Shown here piece by piece: positions 1-9,967 of a stretch of DNA of 64,000 nucleotides. Location: contig DELI01000020.1 of assembly GCA_002354335.1 (NCBI GenBank), positions 1 through 64,000 of the forward strand. Reading direction: 5' to 3'. How positions within the stretch are numbered: position 1 is the first letter of the stretch; every line of letters starts with the position of its first letter. Under the pieces are notes generated by a model that had not been told where the DNA came from, made no database searches, and saw nothing but the letters and a program-made list of their open reading frames with translations. The translations under genes were made by a program, and so were the position numbers. This DNA is from Sphingobacterium sp. UBA2700 (GTDB lineage Bacteria; Bacteroidota; Bacteroidia; Sphingobacteriales; Sphingobacteriaceae).

Positions 1-8
1 TACTTTTG
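1..8 (+). promoter_or_regulatory. -7 box of the tRNA-Ser promoter
   Basis: TACTTTTG matches the Bacteroidota primary-sigma -7 consensus TAnnTTTG and ends two bases before the tRNA. Transcription would begin almost at the mature 5' end. The -33 element would lie outside the window. Confidence 0.5.
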
Positions 9-10
9 TC

Positions 11-99
11 GCGGAGAGTTGGCAGAGTGGTCGAATGCGGCGGTCTTGAAAACCGTTAACTGTCACAGGTTCGGGGGTTCGAATCCCTCACTCTCCGCA
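11..99 (+). tRNA. tRNA-Ser (anticodon TGA)
   Basis: A class II tRNA with a long variable arm. The acceptor strands GCGGAGA (11-17) and TCTCCGC (92-98) pair perfectly, the T-loop region is GGTTCGAATCC, and the anticodon loop reads CTTGAAA, giving TGA. CCA is not encoded. The part from the T-loop to the acceptor 3' strand is copied twice more downstream at exactly 137-bp spacing. Confidence 0.95.
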
Positions 100-451
100 C
101 AAAAAGCTTCAATCGTAAGATTGGAGCTTTTTTGCGTAGTGAGGGTTCGAACCTTGGGCTGGCCGGGGTTCGATTCTGGAAGGTTCAGGGCTGTGTTTGG
201 GGAATGTGGGGCTGAACCAATCCCTCACTCTCCGCACAAAAAGCTTCAATCTTACGATTGGAGCTTTTTTGCGTAGTGAGGGTTCGGACCTTGGGCTGGC
301 CGGGGTTCGATTCTGGAAGGTTCAGGGCGTTGTTTGGGGAATGTGGGGCTGAACCAATCCCTCACTCTCCGCACAAAAAGCTTCAATCGTAAGATTGAAG
401 CTTTTTTGCGTAGTGAGGGTTCGGACCTTGGGCTGGCCGGGGTTCGATTCT
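82..451 (+). repeat. 137-bp tandem array of tRNA-Ser tail, terminator and linker
   Basis: The tRNA tail beginning AATCCCTCAC occurs at 82, 219 and 356, a constant 137-bp period. Each unit holds the tRNA 3' tail, a terminator hairpin, an imperfect inverted copy of the tail (134-151 in unit 1, reading GCG.AGTGAGGGTTCGA), T-loop-like GGTTCGA motifs and, in units 1 and 2, a hairpin GGTTCAG/CTGAACC (182-218 and 319-355). Unit 3 stops near 451, just before that hairpin. The units are almost identical, which implies recent amplification or homogenisation. A related unit follows tRNA-Lys at 61812-62004. Confidence 0.9.
101..133 (+). terminator. Terminator of tRNA-Ser (unit 1 of 3)
   Basis: AAGCTTCAATC and GATTGGAGCTT pair around a GTAA loop, followed by a T run. 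Copies lie at 238-270 and 375-407. In copy 2 the loop reads TTAC, the exact reverse complement of GTAA. Confidence 0.85.
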
Positions 452-877
452 TATTCGGGTTGTATCTCTATCATCTATAGAGATATATCGTTTCTCTTTA
501 TTTTGACGCCCGTGTTTATCGACGCATGCGATCAACGAAAGAAATACAAATGAGATATATTAAAATATTGGAAAATATTGCAAATGCATAACCTAAGTCT
601 CCATGAAAATTTTGATGTATACAAAAATGATAAAGCGATAGTATTTTCTTTAATTCGGCTCCAACCGCTCCCAAAGATCCGAATATTCAATAGCAATATG
701 TAGACTAACCTGAAGTATCCCACGCGAAATTTTTAGAGCCACCATAGAGAAAGCTTTAATTTGGACGCTTAAACCCAATAGCTAGGATATAATTCTATAC
801 TAATCTTTCATTTTCAAACATTTACGATATTGTTTTCCACAAGGCAATAAGTGCTTCATTATTTTAACTATAATTAC
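452..877. other. Intergenic stretch without a recognisable gene
   Basis: No supported coding region was found on either strand; the only longer open frame (near 532-723) has no family features. A 9-bp inverted repeat TATCTCTAT/ATAGAGATA with a 5-nt loop lies at 463-485 just after the truncated third repeat unit, without a clear T run. Confidence 0.5.
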
Positions 878-891
878 ATTGTATTTACAAT
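878..891 (+). promoter_or_regulatory. Palindrome before the methyltransferase gene
   Basis: ATTGTA-TT-TACAAT is a perfect dyad about 20 bases before the start codon, next to a weak -7-like TAAGTTTA at 895-902. The position suits an operator, but no regulator is encoded beside it. Confidence 0.3.
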
Positions 892-909
892 AAATTAAGT
901 TTAGCATGT

Positions 910-1581
910 ATGGAGAAGTTTGAATTATTCGAAAATGAACGAGCAACAGCATATGATAGTTTCGTCAAGAATTGGATTCCAAATTACGGTACTTTTTTAA
1001 ATATGCTCCCCTATCTTTTCAACAATACCAGGAATGATAAGCTTTTAGCTGTCGGTTGTGGAACAGGAAATGAGATTCTGGTACTAAAAAAGAACGGCTA
1101 TTCCGGTTCTATCATGGGCATCGACCCTTCGCCGGAAATGATAGCGCAAGCGACGGATAAGTTGAAAGAGTATTCGAATATCGTCCTTAAAGAAGTCTTG
1201 GTTTCTCAACTGACCATAGATCATCAGTTTAATGCGGCAACCTTGATATTGGTACTTCATTTCCTCAAAGACGATGGGGAGAAGCTCGATCTCCTTCGCG
1301 ATATTTCCATTCGACTAGAACCGAAAGCCTTGTTAATTATGCTCGATATTACAGGGAATGACAAGGAAATTAAAAAGAATTTAGAGATACTGAGGAAACT
1401 CTTACCCGAAGATATGGGGCAGGATGAGATTTCTAAACGCATGGATCGTATTTATCATGAGCTGCAGCATGTTTCGGAAGAAAGGATCATCGAGTTATTT
1501 ATTGAAGCTGGATTCGAAGAACCAACCAAGTTCTTTCAAAGTACAGTCTACATGGGCTGGATGGCGAGAAAGAAGGATTAA
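910..1581 (+). CDS. Class I SAM-dependent methyltransferase
   Basis: This 223-residue soluble protein has the Rossmann methyltransferase fold. Motif I is visible as LLAVGCGTGNE (residues 45-55), and the acidic residue that would bind the SAM ribose is Asp72 in GIDPSPEM. The substrate cannot be read from the sequence; the overall pattern resembles small-molecule methyltransferases. It stands alone and convergent with the DUF6807 gene, with only 3 bp between the two stop codons. An ATG at 906 lies 4 bases upstream in another frame; the chosen ATG at 910 opens the conserved frame. A perfect 14-bp palindrome upstream may be an operator. Confidence 0.8.
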   Translation: MEKFELFENERATAYDSFVKNWIPNYGTFLNMLPYLFNNTRNDKLLAVGCGTGNEILVLKKNGYSGSIMGIDPSPEMIAQATDKLKEYSNIVLKEVLVSQLTIDHQFNAATLILVLHFLKDDGEKLDLLRDISIRLEPKALLIMLDITGNDKEIKKNLEILRKLLPEDMGQDEISKRMDRIYHELQHVSEERIIELFIEAGFEEPTKFFQSTVYMGWMARKKD

Positions 1582-1584
1582 AAT

Positions 1585-2664
1585 TTACTGTGCTGCAAAA
1601 TCTTTAGAAAGCTGATTAACAGTTGCGGAGTCGAGATGGCTCCCTGAGTGAATAATAACTTGATACTTAAACAGCGTCGACTCACCTTTTCCGAGTTTAA
1701 AATTCAATGTTTCCTTTCCTTTACTAAATACATTTTGTCCAAATGGATTAGCCGCGAACAAACCGTATCCTCGAGCGAACCAATACGTTGGATAGCCGAT
1801 ATTTTGAGGGTGATCTAATATAATCAGACTCACCTCTTCTTGATTGATAACGGCGTTCAACATTGCCCAACGCCCGCGAGTGCCAAATACATCATCTCCC
1901 TTTTTCCCTTCGCTACTGTAATACAGGCCGGTGACACCCTGATTATCTACTCGAGGCTCAGGATCTTCAATGCCATTAGCATTGGTAAAGGTGGTTTTTT
2001 GCAGATAAGGCTGCTCCAATTCTCTTGCCACGCGAATGGCCAATAATCCCTCCTTATTATCATCAAAAGAAAGATCACGTAAAGCTTGTAATCTTACTCC
2101 AATAGTAATTATAATTTGCCCTTCCTTCGATATATTGAATTTATAAATACACTGCTCACTCAATAGTGGTTCTGACCTTGGAGAAAGCCAAAGCTTCGAA
2201 ACTTGCAGCGAAGCGGCATCGTTGATTACTTTGATGCTATCAACATTCTGATGAACAATTGCCCCGTATTTCATTCTCTCCTCTACTGATCGAGCCGTTG
2301 AGTTATTCCAAAAATCTAAACCATTGACATCTCCATAATTAAACCAAAGCCCCATTTGATGAGGATGGTCTGTCCTTTCGTTTGCCCGAGGTTCAATCGG
2401 CCATCCTCTGGTAATGTTATTTCCACTTCTTGTCATCAGGGGGAACAGTATTGGCTTTTTCAGACTATCAGCGTAGAGGTATGAAGTATAACGTTTTCCG
2501 TCTAAAAGAATATCAATACGTTGGCTAGCAGGATTCTCGACAATGGAGAACCTTTCAGCATTGGTATTCCCGATTTGCAGGGTTTTGGAAGGCGCGCAAG
2601 AACTCAATGCCATTACAAGGCAACATGGCAAGATCAGTGAGTTTGAGAGTTTATTCTTCATCAA
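1585..2664 (-). CDS. DUF6807 (PmoA-like) family lipoprotein
   Basis: This 359-residue protein begins with a lipoprotein signal peptide (lipobox LSSC, Cys23), so it should be anchored in the envelope. The body matches the DUF6807 family, sometimes labelled methane oxygenase PmoA although no link to methane oxidation is established. Typical stretches are the HPHQMGLWFNYGDVNG segment, the DHPQN motif and the GYGLFAANPFGQ motif near the C-terminus. In Bacteroidota these proteins often sit in carbohydrate-utilisation loci, and a role around sugar derivatives is only inferred. No partner gene lies next to it: it converges on the methyltransferase and diverges from the hydrolase. Confidence 0.75.
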   Translation of the reverse strand: MMKNKLSNSLILPCCLVMALSSCAPSKTLQIGNTNAERFSIVENPASQRIDILLDGKRYTSYLYADSLKKPILFPLMTRSGNNITRGWPIEPRANERTDHPHQMGLWFNYGDVNGLDFWNNSTARSVEERMKYGAIVHQNVDSIKVINDAASLQVSKLWLSPRSEPLLSEQCIYKFNISKEGQIIITIGVRLQALRDLSFDDNKEGLLAIRVARELEQPYLQKTTFTNANGIEDPEPRVDNQGVTGLYYSSEGKKGDDVFGTRGRWAMLNAVINQEEVSLIILDHPQNIGYPTYWFARGYGLFAANPFGQNVFSKGKETLNFKLGKGESTLFKYQVIIHSGSHLDSATVNQLSKDFAAQ

Positions 2665-2927
2665 TACTTCGGTGTGGATACAAGAACCTGTTTTTCAGAG
2701 ATCAAGATACGAAACTATAGCAAATTGAATCGCTGTTTATCTTATTTTCTGAGATATCTTTCGGTATCATTATTACGAATCAAACCCCTCGATGGCGATT
2801 TGAAATTGTTTAAAAATCAAAAAGTCTCTAACAATAATGCACACTTTGTGTTATATCATTAGTATCGAGGCTTTGAATGAGCGATGATCATCAATGGAGA
2901 GCCTTTTTAATTAAATACCAATAAACT

Positions 2928-3908
2928 ATGGCAATTAAAGCAGAAAACGACCCGAAAATCAGTAAAGACATCAGAGCATTTCTAAAAGAGCTGAACAGTG
3001 CTGGTGGAAAGCCGATGGAAGAAATGACTCCTAATGAAGCGCGCAAAGTTCTCGAAGATGCACAGAAATCCGTGAAAGTAGATGTCTCTGGTATTACCGA
3101 AAAGGAGCTAGAGATTAGTAAAGATGGGCTAACCATCAAAGCAATAGTGGTAAAACCAACAGCTACAAAGGATGAAAAATTACCTGTATTTATTTTTATC
3201 CACGGTGGTGGTTGGGTTTTAGGAGACTACCCTACGCATAAACGTTTAGTTCGTGACCTTGTATTGCATTCTGGTGCTGCAGCTGTGTTCGTCGATTACT
3301 CCAGATCCCCAGAGACCAAGTATCCGACGGCGATCAATGAAATTTACGCTGTAACGGAATGGGTAGCCGAGCATGGCGATGAGATTGGCGTTGATGGCAA
3401 GAATCTCGCTGTTGCCGGCAATAGTGTTGGTGGTAATATGACTGCGGTAACCTGCTTAATGGCTAAAGATAAAGGCGGACCGGACATCAAATTCCAATTG
3501 CTATTATGGCCAGTTACTGATGCAGATTTCAGTCGCGCGTCCTTTAAAGAATATGCAGAAGGACGCTTCCTAACCGCTAACATGATGAAATGGATGTGGG
3601 ATAATTACTTGCCTGAAAAAGAAAAAAGGAAAGAATATTATGCAACGCCTTTCAACGCACCCTTGGATAAATTAAAAGGCTTACCTCCTGCTCTGGTTCA
3701 ATTAGCAGAAAACGATATCCTTTATGATGAAGGATTGGATTATGCGCGCAAATTGGATGAAGCAGGCGTGCCAACAGTAATACAAACGTTTAATGGTTTC
3801 ATTCATGATTTTGGACTGCTAAACCCACTAGATCATATCCCTGCCGTAAAATTCGCAACAGAATTAGCAGCGCTCGGCCTTAAAAAAGCTCTTTTTGGAA
3901 CCAAGTAA
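2928..3908 (+). CDS. Alpha/beta hydrolase, hormone-sensitive-lipase type
   Basis: This 326-residue cytoplasmic carboxylesterase has the oxyanion motif HGGGW (92-96), the nucleophile elbow GNSVGG with Ser166, and likely partners Asp263 (AENDIL) and His293 (FIHDFG). That triad and spacing fit the HSL branch of alpha/beta hydrolases, which cleave short acyl esters; the natural substrate is unknown. No signal peptide is seen. A second, broken copy of its C-terminal quarter lies on the other strand at 62247-62486, about 82 percent identical over 73 residues. Confidence 0.85.
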   Translation: MAIKAENDPKISKDIRAFLKELNSAGGKPMEEMTPNEARKVLEDAQKSVKVDVSGITEKELEISKDGLTIKAIVVKPTATKDEKLPVFIFIHGGGWVLGDYPTHKRLVRDLVLHSGAAAVFVDYSRSPETKYPTAINEIYAVTEWVAEHGDEIGVDGKNLAVAGNSVGGNMTAVTCLMAKDKGGPDIKFQLLLWPVTDADFSRASFKEYAEGRFLTANMMKWMWDNYLPEKEKRKEYYATPFNAPLDKLKGLPPALVQLAENDILYDEGLDYARKLDEAGVPTVIQTFNGFIHDFGLLNPLDHIPAVKFATELAALGLKKALFGTK

Positions 3909-4251
3909 ATTAGATATAGCCACCCCAGTGCACATTTCCAGCAAAAGCCCTGGGGCAAGGAATTCTCTATCCTCGATCCAGATTCCAACTTGATAACCTT
4001 TGGAGAACAATGAAAGGCGTAGCAACATTGAATTCAAACTGTATATCATATCGTCTTTCCCGTTTACTTCAATTTCAGAAATGAGCTCGAGAACCCAAGC
4101 CTTTCGGCAAAATTATAAACGGGAATAGTGACAGAGATGATTATCCAAATCCTGTTCGCTTTGTTGTAAATCTATCTCAGCTTGTGTTCCTTTTTGTATC
4201 GATATGAGGGAAAATGTATACTGACTCGTACGCATAATCAGCAATTTTTTG
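3909..4251. other. Intergenic stretch without a recognisable gene
   Basis: Nothing coding is supported here. A 6-bp inverted repeat CCCCAG/CTGGGG (923-928 and 950-955 of this kilobase) has a long loop and no T run, so I do not call it a terminator. Confidence 0.5.
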
Positions 4252-4259
4252 TAAATTTG
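4252..4259 (+). promoter_or_regulatory. -7 box before the barstar gene
   Basis: TAAATTTG fits TAnnTTTG exactly. It ends 5 bases before the ATG at 4265, so the mRNA would be leaderless or nearly so. No TTTG is seen at the -33 position. Confidence 0.45.
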
Positions 4260-4264
4260 ATTCC

Positions 4265-4657
4265 ATGAAAAAGGAGATTATTATCGATGGCTTTGCCATC
4301 CATAACAAGAAATCGTTGTTCGAGGAAATTAACCGTGCGTTCATGAGCGAAGAGGATTGGGAAATTGGCGAAAGCTTAGATGCGATCAATGATATCCTAT
4401 ACGGCGGAGTCGGAACAATCAAAGGAAATGAGCCCATTCGGTTAGTTTGGAAAAACTTTGAAGCGAATAGCGAACTATTCGGATTAGAATTTACCGCAAA
4501 TTATTATAAAGAGAAATTAATGCATCCGGAAGTGTTTGATACCGAAAATATTCAAACCTTGCTCGATCAATTAGCGAATGGAAACGGTCAGACTTATATG
4601 GACATCATCTCAGAAATTATTGCCGAACATCCAAACATCGAGTTAGTCAAAGCCTAA
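4265..4657 (+). CDS. Barstar-family protein (ribonuclease inhibitor fold)
   Basis: This 130-residue acidic protein matches the barstar family: an N-terminal beta strand (EIIIDGFAI), a helix with FEEINRAFM, and the signature LDAINDILYGGVG that forms the barnase-binding helix region. Barstar neutralises secreted or toxic ribonucleases by plugging their active site. No barnase-like or other toxin gene lies beside it, so it may be an orphan immunity protein or have another regulatory role. The C-terminal half (about 75-130) is less typical. A -7 box abuts the start codon. Confidence 0.75.
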   Translation: MKKEIIIDGFAIHNKKSLFEEINRAFMSEEDWEIGESLDAINDILYGGVGTIKGNEPIRLVWKNFEANSELFGLEFTANYYKEKLMHPEVFDTENIQTLLDQLANGNGQTYMDIISEIIAEHPNIELVKA

Positions 4658-4831
4658 TCAATAAATATATTGCCTCCTCTATATTTTCGCTGATAGCCGA
4701 CTTTAGTGTCGACTATTAATTAACCAAGCATATAGATAACCTCTATTCAATATCTAAAGATTCAATAGGTAAATTCTATACTTTAAGCTTAATCTATAAT
4801 TATTCTTTGGGTTCTTTTTGGTAATTTTAAT

Positions 4832-4884
4832 CAAGCGATTACAAAAGGGTTGCAGAACCACAGTTAACTCGCTTGTAATGACCC
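4832..4884 (+). promoter_or_regulatory. katG: Inverted repeats in the katG upstream region
   Basis: CAAGCGA (4832-4838) can pair with TCGCTTG (4869-4875), while the overlapping ATTACAA (4838-4844) can pair with TTGTAAT (4873-4879). The two pairings exclude each other. This may be an operator or a leader structure; no regulator binding is demonstrated. Confidence 0.3.
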
Positions 4885-4917
4885 AATAATGAAAAAATAA
4901 TTAAAAATATTCAATAG

Positions 4918-7212
<2,295 letters not shown>

Positions 7213-7255
7213 CTTTTCATATAATTCATAATATATTTTTTTGTAATTAGTATGG

Positions 7256-7288
7256 GCTGTACTATCGAAAGATGGTACAGCTTTTTTT
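7256..7288 (+). terminator. Terminator of katG
   Basis: GCTGTACTATC pairs with GATGGTACAGC around a GAAA tetraloop, followed by seven T. Confidence 0.9.
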
Positions 7289-7322
7289 CTACCTAATTGG
7301 TTCAGGTCACTGCCTGTCTAGT

Positions 7323-7550
7323 TTAGGATTTCCTTTTGCCGAAGATTTCCAACTCGCTTTTTATCAAGTGAGGCCATTCTTTAATTGCATCTTTAATGTA
7401 CTGCTCACCGTGTTTTTCACCCATTAGTTCGGCCATCTTATTGGCCTGGGTTTGAACGTGGTTAAGAAAAGCTTTATTAGGATCCGATAGTCTTTTATTT
7501 GCGTGATTGCCCTGACGGTAATCTTCTGTCTTTTTCTTTTTATTTCCCAT
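7323..7550 (-). CDS. Small basic protein, function unknown
   Basis: A 75-residue lysine-rich protein with a charged N-terminus (GNKKKKTEDYRQGNHANKR) and a helical C-terminal part (MAELMGEKHGEQYIKDAIKEW). I recognise no family. Its composition, lack of a signal peptide and A-rich start region suggest a real small cytoplasmic protein. It lies between the katG terminator and the cstA-DUF1398 unit and reads towards katG. Confidence 0.55.
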   Translation of the reverse strand: MGNKKKKTEDYRQGNHANKRLSDPNKAFLNHVQTQANKMAELMGEKHGEQYIKDAIKEWPHLIKSELEIFGKRKS

Positions 7551-7625
7551 TGCTGTAAAGGTACATCAAAAATAGACTATTCCATCGAACCTAGCATCCG
7601 ATAACTCCCTAAAATAATCACTAAA

Positions 7626-8018
7626 TTACTTCCCTGGAATTTCTTCCTTCAACACTTTCTCCCCTTTTAGATCAAAGTAAGTACAGGTGTATTCATTCAA
7701 GTCCACTTTCCAGGAAGCAATTCCATTGACAGCACACATTTTCACAAAGTATGGGAAATCTGTTTTTCCTTCTTGGTGCTCTTTTAATTCTTTGGCGAAC
7801 TGTTGGGCGTTCAAGTTTTCGTTAATATTTAGCGGATCATATTTTGCGGGCGAATGTGTTTTAAAGGGTTCTTCGCCGTAGTAGACCTCTGACCCATTGC
7901 TTACCAGGAAATCAAAGGCTGTAACTCCTAGTTCTTTGATTTCCTGAATGTACTTAGGAAAGTCAGCACCCGTCTTTACTTTCGCATGGGCGGCATCAAT
8001 TTGTTGGATTGTAAACAT
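7626..8018 (-). CDS. DUF1398 family protein
   Basis: This 130-residue soluble protein matches DUF1398, a small family sometimes mislabelled phage envelope protein. Typical stretches are IKELGVTAFDFLVSNG near the middle of the N-terminal half and a C-terminal GIASWKVDLNEYTCTYFD block. No biochemical function is known. It starts 13 bp after the cstA stop codon on the same strand and is probably co-transcribed with it. Nothing phage-like is nearby. Confidence 0.75.
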   Translation of the reverse strand: MFTIQQIDAAHAKVKTGADFPKYIQEIKELGVTAFDFLVSNGSEVYYGEEPFKTHSPAKYDPLNINENLNAQQFAKELKEHQEGKTDFPYFVKMCAVNGIASWKVDLNEYTCTYFDLKGEKVLKEEIPGK

Positions 8019-8031
8019 ATACTGTGTGTGA

Positions 8032-9873
8032 TTATCTTTCCACCAGTTCCTTTACCTCTTCGCCATACATGTCGACTTTCAGTTCTTTCACTTTAAACAA
8101 TCGCGACCAGCGAATAAAGGTCCCGATGAAAACAATCCCCATCAACAGCATGGCTATCCCTGCTAGACTTGCCAATAGGTATTGTTCGTTTGGCAAATAT
8201 ATGTCTTTCACTTGTACATAACCCGCCCAAAATGTGATGATTGCCATAAATATCCCCGGGATAGCGGCGCAGAGTGCGTATTTCTTTCTGTTCATGCGAA
8301 TCAACATGGTTGTACACACAATCAGACCACAGGCAGCAAGCAATTGATTCGATATTCCAAATAATGGCCATATGCTGCTGACATTGCCTGTATAAACTAA
8401 GTAGCCCCATGAAAAGGTGAAGATAGCACTACATAAAATAACCCCAGGCCACCAGTTCTTATCTTTAAAGGTCGGAATTACCGATCCCAACATTTCCTGG
8501 AGGAAGAAACGTCCGACGCGCGTTCCGGCGTCAATGGCTGTTAGGATAAATACGGCTTCAAACATAATCGCAAAGTTGTACCAATAGGCCATGACGTTGT
8601 CCATAAACGGAACCTTATCGAAAATATGCGCCATCCCCACAGCAAGCGAAACGGCTCCTCCTGTTCTGCCGTGCAAATCGATGCCAATACGGTCTATAAA
8701 ATGCTGCAAATCTACGGCGTGCAGTTCCGGATGCGTAGCAAGGAATTGGTCATAAGCAGCGACAGGTGTGTTGATCGCAAAATAATCACCAGGCATCAAC
8801 GTACATGCTGCGATTAATGCCATCAGTGCGACAAAGCCTTCTACCAGCATCGCACCATAGCCAACAAAAAGAATTTCGCGCTCATTGCCGAGCATCTTCG
8901 GCGTTGTACCGGTCGCAATGATGGCATGAAAACCCGAGATAGCACCGCAAGCAATTACGATGAAAATAAATGGTAGAACCGGGCCACCAATAACGGGGCC
9001 ACCACCATGGATGAAGCTAGTGAAGGCAGGCATCTGAATGGTTGGAGCGACAAAGATAATTCCGATGGTCAACATCAATATCGTTCCGATTTTGAGATAG
9101 GTCGACAAGTAATCGCGCGGAACCAACAGCAACCAGATTGGCAATACCGAAGCAAAGAAACCATAAACGGCTACGGCGATGGATATGGTGCCAATGCTCC
9201 AATTGAATAGGTTCGCGATGGCAGGCATCTCCATCAGGTTATGTCCTGAAATAATACCGACTATTAACAATACACCGCCTAAGATACTAGCAAATGTTAC
9301 CGAACCTTCTCTATAGCGCATGATTAGTCCCATAATGATCGCAATGGGCATGGTTAAGATAATGGTAAATAACGACCATGGCGCTTCGTGCATGGCTGAA
9401 ATACAGGCTAGTGATAATCCTGCAAGAGTTAATATGAGGATAAATAATACTGCGAGCCCGGCTATTGTACCAATGGGTTTTGAGATTTCTTTGGATGCGA
9501 TAGTCGCTAAGCTTTCCCCCTTATGTCTCACCGACGCAAAAAGAACAACCATATCGTGCACACCTCCGCCCAATACACAGCCGATTAATATCCATAAGGC
9601 ACCCGGCAGATAACCGAATTGGGCGGCTAAAACAGGCCCTACAAGCGGTCCTGCAGCGGCGATTGCAGCAAAGTGATGCCCGAAAAGCACTTTTTTATCA
9701 GTTTTTACATAGTCTTGTCCATCGGCAAATTCTACGGCCGGCGTCGTAATTTTAGCATTTAATCGGAGCACCTTATTGGCAAGGAAGATTCCATAGAATC
9801 GATAGGCAATAGCAAAAATAAGCAGCGAGGCAAAGATTAATGTCAGCGCATTAATCCCATTTAAGTCGATCAT
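8032..9873 (-). CDS. cstA: Carbon starvation protein CstA family transporter
   Basis: A highly hydrophobic inner-membrane protein of about 613 residues with some 16 or more predicted membrane segments. CstA-family proteins take up peptides or pyruvate when carbon is limiting. Family blocks seen are FGHHFAAIAAAGPLVGPVLAAQFG near residue 60, GGGVHDMV, and a long conserved FHAIIATGTTPKML region. An open frame extends 14 codons further up to 9915, but the ATG at 9873 opens with the normal family N-terminus (INALTLIFASLLIFAIAYRFYG) and follows an A-rich stretch, so I prefer it. The downstream DUF1398 gene is 13 bp away. Confidence 0.92.
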   Translation of the reverse strand: MIDLNGINALTLIFASLLIFAIAYRFYGIFLANKVLRLNAKITTPAVEFADGQDYVKTDKKVLFGHHFAAIAAAGPLVGPVLAAQFGYLPGALWILIGCVLGGGVHDMVVLFASVRHKGESLATIASKEISKPIGTIAGLAVLFILILTLAGLSLACISAMHEAPWSLFTIILTMPIAIIMGLIMRYREGSVTFASILGGVLLIVGIISGHNLMEMPAIANLFNWSIGTISIAVAVYGFFASVLPIWLLLVPRDYLSTYLKIGTILMLTIGIIFVAPTIQMPAFTSFIHGGGPVIGGPVLPFIFIVIACGAISGFHAIIATGTTPKMLGNEREILFVGYGAMLVEGFVALMALIAACTLMPGDYFAINTPVAAYDQFLATHPELHAVDLQHFIDRIGIDLHGRTGGAVSLAVGMAHIFDKVPFMDNVMAYWYNFAIMFEAVFILTAIDAGTRVGRFFLQEMLGSVIPTFKDKNWWPGVILCSAIFTFSWGYLVYTGNVSSIWPLFGISNQLLAACGLIVCTTMLIRMNRKKYALCAAIPGIFMAIITFWAGYVQVKDIYLPNEQYLLASLAGIAMLLMGIVFIGTFIRWSRLFKVKELKVDMYGEEVKELVER

Positions 9874-9897
9874 AATTTTTCTTTTTGGTAATTCAGT

Positions 9898-9938
9898 TAC
9901 AAAAATGGAGAGCAAACGGTTTAGGTAAAGCTCTCCAT
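9898..9938 (-). terminator. Terminator of the SusCD operon
   Basis: On the minus strand ATGGAGAGC pairs with GCTCTCCAT across a 16-nt loop and is followed by TTTTTG. It separates the operon from cstA. Confidence 0.7.
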
Positions 9939-9967
9939 CGTGGTCTAAATTTAAGCAGAATTATTCG

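Noticed and set aside
19..276. 85-codon open frame across tRNA-Ser and the first repeat unit
   Set aside because: It runs through the tRNA and terminator repeats; its sequence follows the repeats and shows no protein features.
82..451. CRISPR array
   Set aside because: The unit is 137 bp and almost fully identical, with no short repeat/variable spacer pattern and no cas genes.
82..451. Integration site (attL/attR) left by a genomic island
   Set aside because: Although tRNA 3' ends are repeated, only 137 bp separate the copies, there is no integrase nearby, and the same linker core occurs at tRNA-Lys.
463..485. Terminator after the third repeat unit
   Set aside because: The 9-bp stem TATCTCTAT/ATAGAGATA is AT-rich and lacks a T run, so I keep it only as an inverted repeat.
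7626..8018. Phage envelope protein
   Set aside because: DUF1398 proteins sometimes carry this name, but no phage genes are around and the gene follows cstA.
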